Source: Rhizophagus irregularis (taxonomy: Eukaryota > Glomeromycota > Glomeromycetes > Glomerales > Glomeraceae). From it: a stretch of 64,000 bases of DNA. The stretch covers positions 889,501 to 953,500 of the forward strand of contig NC_089438.1 of assembly GCF_026210795.1 (NCBI RefSeq). The letters run 5' to 3'. Positions 36,868 through 50,200 of the stretch are shown piece after piece. A model generated the notes under the pieces. It was not told the origin of the DNA, did no database searches, and saw nothing but the letters and a program-made list of their open reading frames with translations. Position 1 is the first letter of the stretch. The number at the start of each line of letters is the position of its first letter. The position numbers and the translations under genes were made by a program.

Positions 36868-37648
36868 GATAATAATAAATTAACTAAAATTATTTGCAAA
36901 AATTCATATAGTGAGGTTAATAAAGTTAATAATTTCTAACCCAGCCCTGTAATTAATAAACTACTTTTACTTAAATGAAATAATCCTAGTAGGCATTGAA
37001 AAGAATGGATGGACTTTTCTTTTGAATATAAAATCGTAAAATTAAAATTGGTTTATTTAGTTATTAAATATTATCATGTAAAAAATTTTTTTTACTTAAA
37101 TGAATTATCCATTATAAATTTCTTATTTTTCCATTTTGTCGATCCGTAGCGGAATTGTCATGTGATACCGATGAATATGATGAATATGATAGTAAACAAA
37201 AATTATTATAAACTCTAATTTTCACAGTTTACAAAAATTTTAATTAATTATTGAAACAACAAATAAATATTTATGAAATTTTATTAGAATTAAAATCAAA
37301 TAAATTCATCATCGTTATACTACAGTACAATTCGGAAAAAATAATTTTTGGATCATTATTTCTGTTAATTATAAATATGTATTCTAACTAAAGATGAAAA
37401 TGTATTGAATAAATTTGTAAAAAAAAAAAAAAATTTTTTTTCTTGCATTTGACTTTAAAATCAATTAAACTAAATATAGTTTGATAGATAAATTAAAAAA
37501 CTATTTTCACAAGTTTAAATCATCATCAAAAACTATCGTTAATCCGTTAAAGTATGTAAAATATTTTATTAAATTTTGTATATCATTAAACGCGATTAAA
37601 CAAGAGGTACGTACTATATTTATTGAAAAAGTTGAATTTTTATTATTC
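36868..37648. repeat. Segmental duplication B, copy 1
   Basis: Homologous in the same orientation to 55711-56373. Shared landmarks are ATAATAATAAATTAACTAAA, TTAATAATTTCTAACCCAG, GTAGGCATTGAAAAGAATGG, a long poly(A)/poly(T) spot, and CATTAAACGCGATTAAACAA followed by GGTACGTACT. It begins 283 bp upstream of the kinase start. No gene lies inside; small frames here (for example 37481-37699) are not conserved with the other copy. Confidence 0.85.
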
Positions 37649-40220
37649 AAATTTTGTGGCCTTTGGTCGCAGTTTTTTAATTTTAGCATCGTTAACTAAA
37701 AAAAAAAAATAATTCTCAAATAATAAGGATCAAAATAATAAGGAAATATTAATATAGTATTCTCTATAAATTTATTATAAATCTTTTAGTTTACATCTTT
37801 ATAAAATTGATTGTTACGATACTTTTTTTAAAAAATAAAAAAAAAATTGAATTTTGTATTAAGAATTTTAAAATTATTTCCTTTCGAAATTGCATTTGTT
37901 CGCAACTTGATCAGCAATCGCATATTATTATCAAACTGTATATAAAAAAAAATTTTTTAATTAAACTAATTAAAATAGTAAAAAAAAAATTTTCATTTTC
38001 CCAGCTGTGGATATAACAGCACATGAATTTGCGAATTCATAGATTTGGATTTTCCCATGACTGGGGTAATTACCAAAATTGACGATATTAATGTGTTACA
38101 AATAATATTTCTAAAATAAAAGAACCATTTACAAATAAAGATGAGCAACATGGTACAAGATTTCTGGGGAAAATAACTTTATCGATTGATTCTATAATTA
38201 GCAACTAACTGAAAAACCAAAGTAAATAGTATATTTTTTGAAATCTAAGCCAAGAATTTCTTTCTTATATGAATATTAAGTTTAGTTTCTTTATCAGTTT
38301 AACTTGACGAAATAAATGGCTTAGATTGATCCGCAAATCCGAAAGGTTTGATTGATAGAAGTATAATTTTTATTAAAATTAAAATTGTGATTGAACGTGA
38401 ACTTCAATGTTTATTTTCTTAGAAAGTAAACAAATTGTACAGTACTGACTTATTCTCATAAAGATTTTATGTAAGTCCATTCCAAATAAAGCCACGTCAT
38501 ATTTCCAAATCAAGTTGTATATAGTCCATCATTCACAAACGAAAATTTCTAATAATGTATATATGAAAGGTTTTGACTAAGATCTAATTTAAGAAAAAAA
38601 AAAGTATAAATACGTTTTTTAACGATATTTTTTTCTCACATTAGTCAGATAAGTCAGCCACATATAATTGAATCAGGTGACAATACATATTTCATTAAAC
38701 AATCTATTCTGCTGATTGTTATTCCAAATCGGGCCATAAATGAAAAAATCATATACAGACAGTAATTACATTACGATGCTGAGACGTTGCTTTAGTTAAA
38801 ATGACTAAATATTGAAATATTAAATTGAAAAAAAAATATTTGATAACAAATAATAAACTCATCACTTTTTTTTGTGTCATTTTTTTTTTTTTGATTCTAG
38901 ATCAAATAAATCCTCTCTCAATCTCTTGTTTCTAAAAATAAATAAGAAAAAATAGTTATTGTGACCCTTGCAAAGCCACATCGAGTAATTACCATTTTTA
39001 TCGATGTATAAACATTTAATTTACACATAAAAATTCTAATATTTTTTAACATATTTTTTATAATAAAGCAGTAAAATACTTTTATTCAAAAAAAGTCTCT
39101 TTTTTTTAAAGAAAAAAATATGTATACATATCTGAACGTACATATATTATAATAAACTACGTAAAAAAAAAACTATTTAAATTCTTTGCACTGCAATGTA
39201 ACACAAAAACAAAAAATCAATTTGAGCTTTCTGATTGGATTTTGTAGATTACCTAGCGTGTATATATATAGCAATAAATTAGATAAATTTGGTGATATAA
39301 TTATAGGCCATTAAATTGTAGATCACGAATTCACACGCCAAGATTACGATCTATCTTTTTAATATATTTGGTTAAATTTAGATCAATTACTGCAAGCTAA
39401 AAGATTGTCATCCTATTTTGGAATCTAGGTCAACTGGTCAACCTGGACTAAAAATCATTTTCACGTATAATTACAATAAATTTTAAATTTTGATTCTTAT
39501 TTGAAATACATATTTTGTGTCATTTTTTGGAAATCAATTTAAGAAATTTAAGAAATGAAATAAAACAGATGTTTATATTTTTTCACTTTATTTCTAAGAT
39601 GTATAATTCATCCGCCTCAGCTCCGGACAAGCATCATTTCAGACTGTCAAATACAATTTACGAAGCAATCTTATTGTTCAATTTTAATATTGTATTTTTG
39701 AAACCTAAACAAGAATTACTTTTTTTTGATGAATACTAAGATTGATTTATCGTTTAAAATTCATTAACGAACAAAAACGTTAAAACTTTTATAGTAATAA
39801 TGAATTGATTGATAAATTAGAGAATTTATATGGTTTATTGCATACTAATTACAAATAAACAAATTTAATAAATCCATCAAATAGATATACCGTCACACTA
39901 TGAAAGATTAGATTAATAGGAGTATTAAATTTTTTTTAATTTATGATTGAACTGAATGAACAGGTTATTCAGATATAATTATTTTATGCAATTAATGGTC
40001 TTAAATGTTAGTATTTCATAAATGAAAAGTTTTAATAGAATAGTTACGTATATAATATATTCAGATGAGTAAATCAGAAGATGAAAAATGTATCAGTAAA
40101 CGGTTTGTTCAGCTGATATGTTAAATTGGGTCTTAAATGATTTTTGAAAATTTAATATAACACGTTTTATTATACTAAATCGGGTTGTAAATGGTTCAAT
40201 CTAAATAATCGATATGAGAT
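37649..40220. other. Gene-free stretch
   Basis: No gene is seen. Short similarities exist between 38220-38330 and 39690-39760 (TTTTTGAAA...AAGAAT...TGAATAYTAAG order), suggesting an old local duplication of non-coding DNA. The last part forms the upstream region of the gene at 40338. Confidence 0.45.
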
Positions 40221-40228
40221 AATTTTTT

Positions 40229-40237
40229 AATATAAAG
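40229..40237 (+). promoter_or_regulatory. TATA-like box
   Basis: AATATAAAG lies 101 bp before the ATG at 40338. The same nine bases occur 95 bp before the F-box ATG at 56842. Upstream of this one, AAATYGGG...TAAATG-like words recur at about 40124 and 40168. Confidence 0.45.
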
Positions 40238-40337
40238 GCATATCAAATTCGAATCCCTTTCAGACTAAAAAGTTTCAAAAAAATATTTCACTCTTAAAGA
40301 AAAAAAAACCTAAAATAATCCAAGCTTCATTATCGAG

Positions 40338-40766
40338 ATGTCTTATAAAAAATCTGTTCGTGCATCAATACAGGATGGTAACAATCATGCATTTTGCCAC
40401 GAAGCTTCAGCTGGAGTAAAGAGTGATTCGTTTGGCGCATCCGCAGAAGCAAAGTATAATAGTTCACTATACAGATACTGTGATGATGTTGGAGATCTTA
40501 AACTTTTAAATGCAGGAGTTGGAGCAAAAGCTGCAGCAAATACTATTGATGGCCTCAAAGCTAAAGTTGAAGCACGTTGTGATTTGGTAGATCTTGAAGT
40601 AGGAGGCTTTAAATCAAAATTTGGTATCAGTGCTGATACTGGTGGGTCAATTGGCTCAAATGGCGTAGAGGCTAAGGTTGCAGGTATTGGTTTTAAATTT
40701 GGTAAAGAAATGGGTATTAGTCTTCCTTTTGGAGAAATTTCATTTGATTTGGGAAAATTGTTTTAA
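40338..40766 (+). CDS. Small Ala/Gly-rich protein, intact, single exon
   Basis: The product is 142 residues with no signal peptide and no membrane segment. The composition is rich in Ala, Gly, Ser and Lys. The sequence is loosely repetitive, with short alternating stretches (EASAGVKSDSFGASAEAKYN, GVGAKAAANT, LKAKVEARCDL) and a glycine-rich C-terminal block GGSIGSNGVEAKVAGIGFKF, then GKEMGISLPFGEISFDLGKLF. The last block resembles a C-terminal signature I recall from small uncharacterised proteins in animals and other eukaryotes, but I cannot name a function. The coding DNA is clearly richer in GC than its flanks. A TATA-like box precedes it by 101 bp, and an AATAAA signal sits at 40914-40919, so the unit looks like a compact expressed gene. 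It has no neighbour within 2 kb on either side. Confidence 0.85.
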   Translation: MSYKKSVRASIQDGNNHAFCHEASAGVKSDSFGASAEAKYNSSLYRYCDDVGDLKLLNAGVGAKAAANTIDGLKAKVEARCDLVDLEVGGFKSKFGISADTGGSIGSNGVEAKVAGIGFKFGKEMGISLPFGEISFDLGKLF

Positions 40767-40919
40767 TAGTTTTACTTATTTTAAAATTTACTTTAACTTG
40801 TCATATTTTATATCAGTAGTAACACCTGTAATATTTTGATATTTGTTTACTACTATCTTTTATTGTTCTGTAAAATTTTTTTACTTTTATATTTGTTATT
40901 TTATCTTGTTATTAATAAA

Positions 40920-43163
40920 GATAAATTTTATTATTATCATATTATTACAACAATAATTTTATGGCGCAGTTTTCATTAATGACATGATAATCTTGTTTAT
41001 TCAATAAAAACATCCAAGACGTGATATAATATAAATTGAATATTATGCTTTTAATTCACTGATTGATCCATGAATATTGTAATTAAAACTTATATAATAT
41101 CATATATTCATATATTCATATTTTCATATACTATACTTTCGCTAAATCAGCATTCTCCCATTAATTAATTGTAATAGCATCATTATAATAAATAATTAGA
41201 ACCAACCAAAATTTAATAAAAGCTAGTAACGCATCACGATCATCTTTGTTAGCGTTTACTTGTTTTTCTATTTCGTGCGATCTTTTTTTGTTTTTTTTCA
41301 TTATTTTTTTTATTTTTTTATTATTATTATTTTCTATTATCAAACTTTTGCTTGTTAAAATCACTTTTCATCATCACAATGTTTCCTTCCAAAATCGTTT
41401 ATTCATAATATTGTGCGCTCTTTCTAATTCTATGACTATTAATCCAAATTTTTTTCTTAATATTTACGAAACGTGTTCAATAATCATGATATTTTTCGAT
41501 TCTTGATTACTCCTTATTCTATTAAAGCCATTATTAAATAATCCTTAAACTAATTCCTAAACCTTTAGATTTGCCAATAAATATTTTCAAATTTTCAAAT
41601 CCTCTTTAATTAATATAATAAAATCAACATTTAATCAATCTCAAACATTTGTAATATCTTGAAGATTTTATGTAAACAATTCCCCCTTCATATGTTACCA
41701 AAATATTTTCTAGTACTAAATTTCAAATAATGTCATCTCATTATCTTCATAAATTCATATGTGATCTCAAATCTTTGGATATTAGATATTTGGTGAAATT
41801 ATTATTTATTATATCATCAATAAAATTTAAAGATTTAACTTTACTACGTTTTATTATTTGTGAATAATAAATTATATTAGGTGGAATTATTAATAAAATT
41901 AATATTCGTCAAAGTATGTAAAATTGACCTATTAATATCGTAATCATTAGTTATTACAATTTACAATCATATCTAATATCAATTCCTTATATCTATCCAT
42001 CCACCTAATAATGAATCATAAAACCATATATCTACTTTTAATGTAATTATAGCGTTCAAAAATAGAAAATATAAACATCTTATTATCATCATTAATATCC
42101 TCCTCTTTACCATTATCGTACTATACTTAATGATTGAACAACAATCAATAGTAACTAAGGCGTTAGATAAATCAAGGAATGAATAAAAAATTCTAAAAGT
42201 TTTACTTACCAAATTTCATGAAATACTTTTTCGGAATGTAAATACATTAATCCAACGAGTAATACCATGTGCAATTTGTAGTCTAGTAATGTACTAAAGT
42301 TTGATTTTCAAATAATCCCTCAATTTTCCTTCATAAAATTAAAAAATAATTACTATTTATTTAAGTCTATTATATTAAAAATTAAATATAATCGGTGAGT
42401 AAATTAGATAATATAAAATGCAATAATAAATTAATAGATTTACAGCAGATTTCTCGTTAACCCGGAAAACGATTGTTATTTGAATGATCAATTTTACGTT
42501 AAACTATTTAAAAAAAAAATCATTAAATTTCTTAATAATTAAAATTAATATAATTCATTACTTTAATATACACGATGATCAAATAGCTAGACATTTTGAT
42601 ACAGATATAATGTTGGAAAAAATACGTTCAAGATAAATGTATGAAAATATAAGATATGTTTAAGCATGTGCCCAATTTGGAAATTCGCTTTCAGAAATTC
42701 TTGAATTATTCAAAATTTTTTTAATAATAACAATAATTTTTTGATCCTCCCAATTAGCTTTTTTTTTTAAAAAAAAAAATATTTCATGAATTCTATGAAT
42801 TATTATATCAATATTTTCCATCTAGATTACTAAATTTATTAAAATCAGAAATTCAATATCTTCCCCATTAATTTTTTCATCTACCCATTCTTACAAAAAA
42901 AATTTCATTATGAACAAGAATTTACTTATCTGTGATCGGTACCGAATATTTTTCTATTTTGGTTAGCGATCATCAAATATACCTAACCCTAAATTTTTGT
43001 TGACTAACCCCAAACTTTATTTGCCGTACTTGCCTACAATAAGCTAAAAAGAAAAAAATTTTTTTATTTCGATTTCTTTTAATATTTCCTTTATCACCAA
43101 GTTACGAAAAAGAAATTAAAAAAAATTTTTTATTATCATTATTCTTCTCGTTAATTTTATAAT
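40920..43163. other. Gene-free stretch
   Basis: No gene is supported. A 67-residue minus-strand frame at 41161-41364 and an 86-residue plus-strand frame at 41246-41506 overlap each other in simple A/T-rich DNA. The part from 41370 to 42900 has some ATCAT/TTCCT-rich, faintly coding-like stretches but no frame of use. Confidence 0.5.
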
Positions 43164-46100
43164 ATGGAAAAAGAAACTTTCCAAATTATGAAAAGACCTA
43201 TTGAAAGAGGGCCGATAAAAGTTCGAACAAACTTCTTTGAAGTTACTAAGTTACCGAAAACAAAAATTACACATTATGATGTAAAGATAAGTCCTGAGGT
43301 ACCACGGCGATTAAATAGGGAAGTATTTAACCGTTTTTCGGAAGAAAACCAAGAAGCCCTTGGGGGTGTAAAACCAGTATTCAATGGTACGTATTCGATA
43401 TATATATTGTTCGTTACAAATATCCAAATATTGAATAAAACAAAATTTGAATGTAATTTCATAATATAGCACAAAATTGTATTACGTATGCTTTTTTTAG
43501 AATTATCAATGCTATATAATGTCTAAATATATGCTTGTATTTAAAAGAAGGAAATGGATACTTACTAACTAATAGCAAATGTTTATAGGAAGAGCAGATA
43601 TGTTTACACACAAGCAATTGCCATTTGAAAGCAAAAGTTTTGAAGTAAATTATCTTGTTTATTTTTTTACTTTTTTTGACTTTGAATTATTAAGTTTAAT
43701 TATCATAATTAGGTGAAAATAGAGCAAGTTAACGCGCTCGTGACTAAAAAACGTCTACCTGAAATATTTAAAATTGCAATAAGAAAAATTGGAGTCATTG
43801 ACATAGAGGACCTATTCCAATTTTTACACGGAAAAGGCAACTTAACCAATAATTGCCAAATGGGTAAGCTTTTTCTTTACTTTACTTTTCTTTCTTTAAT
43901 AAAAGTGAACTTCATAATGGGTTATAATCATATTTATGTTATAAGCAATATATGCAGTGAACATCATTATCAGTCAAGAGATTTCTGCAAATCATCCTAC
44001 TTTACTATATAATTTTTATACTCCGCAGGGAGCTACATCCCTCCATGAGGGCATAGAGGCTTGGCAGGGGTATCACCAATCAGCACATCCTACAAGGGGC
44101 AAAATGATGATAAACATAGACTTACATGCTGCTGCTTTCTACGAAGGTGGTCCACTTATTCAGATGGTTGCAAAAATATTGGGTCTTAGATCTCCCAATA
44201 ATCTACGTAGACGATTATCAGATATGGAACATCAAAAAGTTGAGAAGAGAATAAAAAATCTTAGAATAAGTGATAATCATAGACCAGAAAATAAACAAAA
44301 ATTTATGATTGAGAAATTAACTCAAAATTCAGCTTCTGACATTATGCTCGAAGTTATTGGTAATAAGATTGATCTGAAAACCTATTTCCAAAATATATAT
44401 AATATACGTTTATTATATCCATTTCTTCCTTGCGTTGTTGTAAGGAAAAATATTTATCTCCCAATTGAAGTTTGTGATGTAATTCCGGTAACTATACATT
44501 AGTTCATCCATCTAGTGATATCATATGATTAAAAGAAATTTTTTATTAAAAAAATTTTTTATTACGTATAACAGGAACAACGATATTGGCGAAAATTGGA
44601 TTGTAATCAAACAAATAAAATGACAAAATTTGCTCGTCAAAATCCGACCATTCGGGCAAATAGGATTCAGACTGGTCTCAATATATTAAATTACCGAGAT
44701 AACAGATATCTTAAACAATTCGGGATGGAAGTATCAAGTGATATGACTGTGGTAGGTTTGAGATATTATTGCATCATAGGAATGTATCTCCACTAACGCG
44801 AGTTTACAGGTGAACGCTAGGATTCTCCCAACTCCAACAATTCAATACCATCAGTCATCAAGGAAGAGTCATGTCCGGCCGAATGGTGGATTGTGGAATT
44901 TACGAGATAAAAAAGTAATAAATGGTGCCATTCTCAGCTCATGGTCAATTTTGGCCTTTTTAAGTTATAAAGACTTACCTGACCAAGCTATTAAGCTTTT
45001 CATAAGAGAATTAATTACTACATGTCAAGATACAGGAATGGTAAGTTAAATTATATTAAGCCATTTTCGTATGAATCATTCAAATTTCTAATCACCTATA
45101 ACAGAATATCTCAGAGAGGGATCCTCCTATATGTCATGCAAATCCTATAGGAAATACTGGAGAATCATTAAAAAAAGCTTGGTTGAAGGCTAGAGAAAAG
45201 GCGTGGGGAGTTAAACCACAGCTTATTCTTTGTATTCTCCCAAATACTGGATCAAATTTATATGCCGAAATTAAACGTGTTAGTGACACAATTATTGGTG
45301 TCGCAACACAGTGTGTCCAAAGTACACATACGAAAAAACCGGTAAAACAATATTGTGTGAACATTTGCCTAAAGATGAACGTTAAACTTGGAGGAGAGAA
45401 TTCATTCCTCATTCCCGAACATATTCAATTCTTGGCAGATGAGCCTACTATTTTGATGGGCGCAGACATTAATTATCCTTCATCTGGTAAATTGTAATTT
45501 TTTTTTTTCACATGAATTATCTTACTAATATATTTATGTTTCTCGCATATCTCTTTAGGCTATAATGAAAGTCCATATTACGCTGCCCTATGTGGTTCCG
45601 TGAATGTTAAGGCATCACATTATGCAGCGTCAATTAGCGTTCAACCCATCTTTTCTGAAATAATAGTAGATTTGGCAAATATGGTTAAAGAATTGTTAAA
45701 AACATTTTATCAAACTTGTGGGTTAAAACCCAAAAAAATTTTATTTTACAGGAACGATGTTTCAAAGATTCAATTTAAGTATGTGCTAGAAAGAGAACTA
45801 ACTGCAATTAAAGGTAATTGAAACATTTTATTCTTAGATTTATTCATGCCTTTTGTTAACCTATTTAATTACTACAGAAGCATGTCAAAGTCTTGAGGCT
45901 GATTATAAACCCACTATCACATTTGTTGTGGTACAGAAGAGACACCGCACACGTTTTTTTCCAATAGAAAGGAAAAATGCTGATAGATCAGGAAATTGTC
46001 TTCCTGGTACTGTTGTTGAAATGGACATTACACATCCATTTGAATTTGATTTTTGTAAGTAATTAAATTGTGTATTGACATAAATTTTATAGCATTTTCT

Positions 46101-46630
46101 AAATGACTTTAAATCCTTACCAGATTTATTAAGTCATGCTGGACTACAGGGGACGTCTCGGCCAACTTATTATCAAGTTTTATATGACGAAAACGGATTT
46201 GATGCAAATAAGTAAGTCAATTTAATCTAATTTAATAATTAATTGGTATACATAATTAATATATAATTGATAATTTAGGTTACAAACGTTATCATATAAT
46301 CTCTGTCATATATATGCACGTTGTACACGTGCAGTATCTTTGGTAAGATTTTAAATTGCATTTGTTATCATTGTATGCAGTAATTAATAAATATCACATT
46401 ATATTTAAATAGGTACCTCCGGTATATTACGCCCACCTAGCTGGCAAAAGGGCAAGACTTTACTCATTTCATTACACTGATACGGAATCATCTGAAGGTG
46501 GCAAAAATGTTGCAGTAGCAGTAAGGGAAGAGCTACGAAAGGTAAATTTAAGATGACTTGAATGTGAATTATTCTCAATTATCTCATTTCTATAATAAAC
46601 TCTTCCTTTTAGGTTATGTACTTTATATAA
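43164..46630 (+). CDS. Argonaute protein with altered slicer site
   Basis: Model of 13 exons: 43164-43386, 43589-43644, 43713-43863, 43958-44487, 44575-44751, 44810-45040, 45105-45486, 45559-45813, 45878-46054, 46124-46211, 46279-46342, 46413-46541, 46613-46630. Every junction is GT-AG and in phase, giving 826 residues, the normal size for a eukaryotic Argonaute. N domain, then the linker and PAZ region ([20 protein letters not shown], later [20 protein letters not shown]), MID and PIWI follow in the usual order, ending in MYFI. The MID pocket for the guide 5' phosphate is intact: Tyr509, Lys513, Gln525 and Lys550 have the same spacing as in human AGO2. In PIWI, Asp577 ([10 protein letters not shown]), Glu628 (MVKELL) and His786 (YYAHLAG) are kept, but the third catalytic position is Asn649 ([11 protein letters not shown], where active proteins have YRDG). 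It therefore probably binds small RNAs and silences without slicing. An AATAAA lies at 46886-46891. It is convergent with the transposase at 47750-51206. Confidence 0.93.
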
Positions 46631-47238
46631 CAACATCGTATAAAATTATCAGAAATGAAAACTTACTTGCATTATATTTATCCAAAAAAAATATATTTAA
46701 ATTTTAAATTTTATTTATTGATTTATTTTGATTTGTAAATGGTATTTAAACCAAAAAAAAAAAGTCTTATATTTAAATTGGATATAGAATATAATTGCCA
46801 ACTGTTACATTAGTGTTATGTTTTACTTTGTTTTTATTTTTATGTATTTCTTAAATGTGCTTTAAGTAATTAACTTTAAATGATTAATAAAGAAGTGTAT
46901 ATTGCTAACAAAAAAACCTAATAAAGTTTTAGACACTCACTCATATATAACCCGCAAATTTTTATTTTTATTTTTCTTTTTTTAACTTAATGATAAAAGT
47001 AGTACGGTGTATCTGATCTTAGTATAGTATGATTTTGTAAAATAGTATGTATATTGCATTTTTTGTTAGTACGTATGATTTTAAATTGTACGTACCACTT
47101 TGATTGTTAAATATAGTAAAATTGTACGTATCAGGTATGTAGTGAAAAAAAAAATCATACATACGTATATAATCATGCTTTTTACCAGCCTCGCCATACA
47201 CTTTTTCGATGGCGCTTGCTCATTCTTTGGGGGTGACG
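46631..47238. other. Argonaute 3' flank and TATGTA-rich DNA
   Basis: Holds the presumed 3' untranslated region and poly(A) signal of the Argonaute gene up to about 46900. After that comes DNA full of GTACGTATGATT-type words that probably forms the outer end of the neighbouring transposon. No other gene is visible. Confidence 0.5.
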
Positions 47239-50200
47239 AAAACAAGTACAGTATGGAATCCTATGTATGTATGTATGGTGACCTATGTATGGATGTATGG
47301 TGGCCTATGTATAGTATATTACTATTGTGATAACGGTAATATGAAAAGTTGTAGAGTCGGATCAACCAACTGAGTATTGTATGATGTTAAAATTGTATTG
47401 AGTATGGTATGTATAATCATACAATACATTAATTATACAATACATTACATGTTAGTTGATATACTTATTAACATTTGAAATGTGTGATGTATAACTTTAA
47501 TAAATAGATTTCAGTAAAATTATAACAAAAAGCAATTGAGTATGAAATTGAAATTTACAAAGTTATTAAAGAATAAATATATGTAAAAACTTAATAAATT
47601 ATCAAATTTTAGATTTTTCAACGTAAGAACTATTTGTATTTTTGATTTATTTGTAAAATTCTATATACCGATATAATAGCGGTCAAAATAGCAATGATCT
47701 GCTAATTACTTCGTTTAATTTGTAAAAAAAAAGATTGCTGTTACCTAGACTATTTAGTAGAATTTAACACATGTTCTTTTTCTGCAAGTGATAATTCCAT
47801 TTCACGAATTTTTGCTTCTTTTTCTCTTAAAATAAGTTCACGTTCCCTTAAAGCTAAAGCTCGTTCTTGAAATTCAAGCTCACTAAATTTTAAAGTTAAT
47901 TCACTTTCTTTATCATCCCCTTCAGTACCATTTCTTGTTTTAATCTTTTTGCTAGAAATCGTACATATATTCTCTTTATCATCCTCTTCAATTTCAATAA
48001 TATTTGTTTTAGTTTTCTTATTAGAACCTGTATGTTCATTTTGTTTACGTTTGGTAGGAACTACTTTCGTCAACTTCTTAGCTATATAAATAAATTATAA
48101 ATTGAAACAATTTAATGTTAATTACAATATTGTTATTTAGCATTACAACTGAAATTCTAAAAATATACTTACCATTACGTTTATTGGACATAACATTACG
48201 TGAAATCAGACCTTTATCACATCCTTTATTTGGTATATTATATTTTTGGTGAACATAAATGGTAGTAAATCTTTCTTTATCTAATTTTTGACCACTGTAA
48301 TAAATTAACTTAATAAATAAATAATAATTTTTTAAAGGACAAATTATATATCTACATACTGTAAAATAGCCGTTAACAATTTAAGATCTCTTCCACGTTG
48401 ATTGCTTAGCGCATGAGCCGATTCTGCTACATTTGTATTATCAGGTGATGTTATCCAAACATCATTAGCAATTTTTGACATGGATTTATTAAGTGACGCA
48501 ATAACCCATTTTTGACGATAGAACGTAATCCAATCTAAAAATAATACCATTTAGTAATATTACAATAAAAATTCATTTATTAAGTTTTACTAACCTGCAG
48601 CATCCTCTTCAATTGCTTGAATATCATCAAATACTTGATTAATTGCACTTTCTGATTCAGCTGTAAGAAGTGCAACCATTTTGTTCTTTACAATATCATT
48701 GTAATCCTTTTCCCAAATTTTTCTAAATATTAATAATTAAATAAATTAGTTTTTTTGTTTAAATAAAGTTTATTTATAAATATAATATCTTTTTTTAATA
48801 GTTTTTCTTTAGACTTAAAAAAAAACAAATAATTACCTTTTATAATGGACTAAACAAGATCTAAAAATATGAACCAAATGTTCCTCCCAGTCCTTTGTAT
48901 TATCAATTTCATTTAGAGCCAATCCAAGTCCTTTTGCTTGGGCATAATCAAGATCTGCAATGATGCAATTCCAACCAGATCCATGAATATGTTTAAACTG
49001 AGGGGGTAAACCCATTAATTGTAATACAAGATCAAATAAAACGTGAAAAATTCTTTGATACGCAATAGTTGTTGCACGATTAGTAAACACTCGGGCAAAT
49101 GTAAGAACTAAAAATAAATATCAATTATCAATTAATATATATAATTTCAAAATTTATAGTATTAAAAACAATAAAATATATTAAATTATCATTAAATATC
49201 ATATAGTAAGAAACTTACTCAAGTTATGTTCATTACTATAATAATTAATCTCAAATTCATTTATTTCACCCATTACACGCTTGAAAGACAAATCGATTTG
49301 AAAATGTTTGCACTTTATCCATTCATTTAATTGTTCAGAAGTTGTACAAACAATTATTACATGTTCATCTTCAAAGAATTCTAATAATAAAAATAATATA
49401 TTATTTCCTTAAAACTGTCATTAAATAAATTAAATACAAAAAGTAAAATTTACTTTTAATTTTTACCTAAACGGTTTACATAATCACGAAAATTATTAAT
49501 ATTACGTGAATAATTGTAAACAACTCCTAGCAATCCTTGCCCTTGTGGATGAATTTCTTTCTGAATCTTATCAACATAATACCGAAGATGATCAGTATTA
49601 TTTAATGATGCATGTATATCAGAAAGATATTCAACGCCAAAATAAGTTTTAATTAAATTTCCTATCAAATAAAATACATACAATTAGTATGAATTTAAAA
49701 AATTTTTATAAAAATAAAAAAAAAATCTTGTATAATAAATATAAATAAATATAAATAAATATATATATTTTTATTTTTTTATTATTTACCTGTTATAATA
49801 TGAGTTGGAGTAACATCAGCATTATCATTATTTGCTTGGTGAATTAATTCTTGTAGACGTGTATGAATAGTAACAGGTACTTGGTTTGGAGGTGGCGGAG
49901 GATGAGTATGAATTCCTTTTGATATAAGGATCACAAATGGACAGCTTTTAATATCAACAGGAATTAGTTTAGAAAATCTAACTTCACATAATTTTTTCAT
50001 AAGCTTTCCTTGTGTAATGGTATTTTCTGAACGATGTGGATGTGCTGATAGTATACATAATTATGTGAATAAACTGAAGTAATTTAGCAGTAAAAGTTAA
50101 AAATTATATTAAAATTTAATGACTTACGACAATATATTCTTTTCGTACTATTGCTGAATACTAAATAACAATTATTTACTGGTTCATCCGTTTCTCCCTA

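Noticed and set aside
41161-41506. Opposed frames of 67 and 86 residues
   Set aside because: They overlap on opposite strands in low-complexity DNA with Lys/Asn or Phe/Leu bias.
45740-45760. TTTTATTTTACAG inside the Argonaute PIWI region as a splice acceptor
   Set aside because: The sequence encodes the conserved ILFYR. Splicing there would remove it, and no matching donor is needed since the frame is open.
46272-46345. Possible loss of the catalytic His because the GTSRPTYY motif has Tyr where others have His
   Set aside because: The catalytic His of Argonaute lies in the YYAHL motif farther on, which is intact here (His786). The GTSRP position is not part of the tetrad.
50043-50127. Apparent frameshift in the second transposase between exons 5 and 6
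   Set aside because: Using the acceptor at 50072-50073 in place of the one at 50043-50044 restores the frame and adds LYSHNYVYYQ, so no break is needed.
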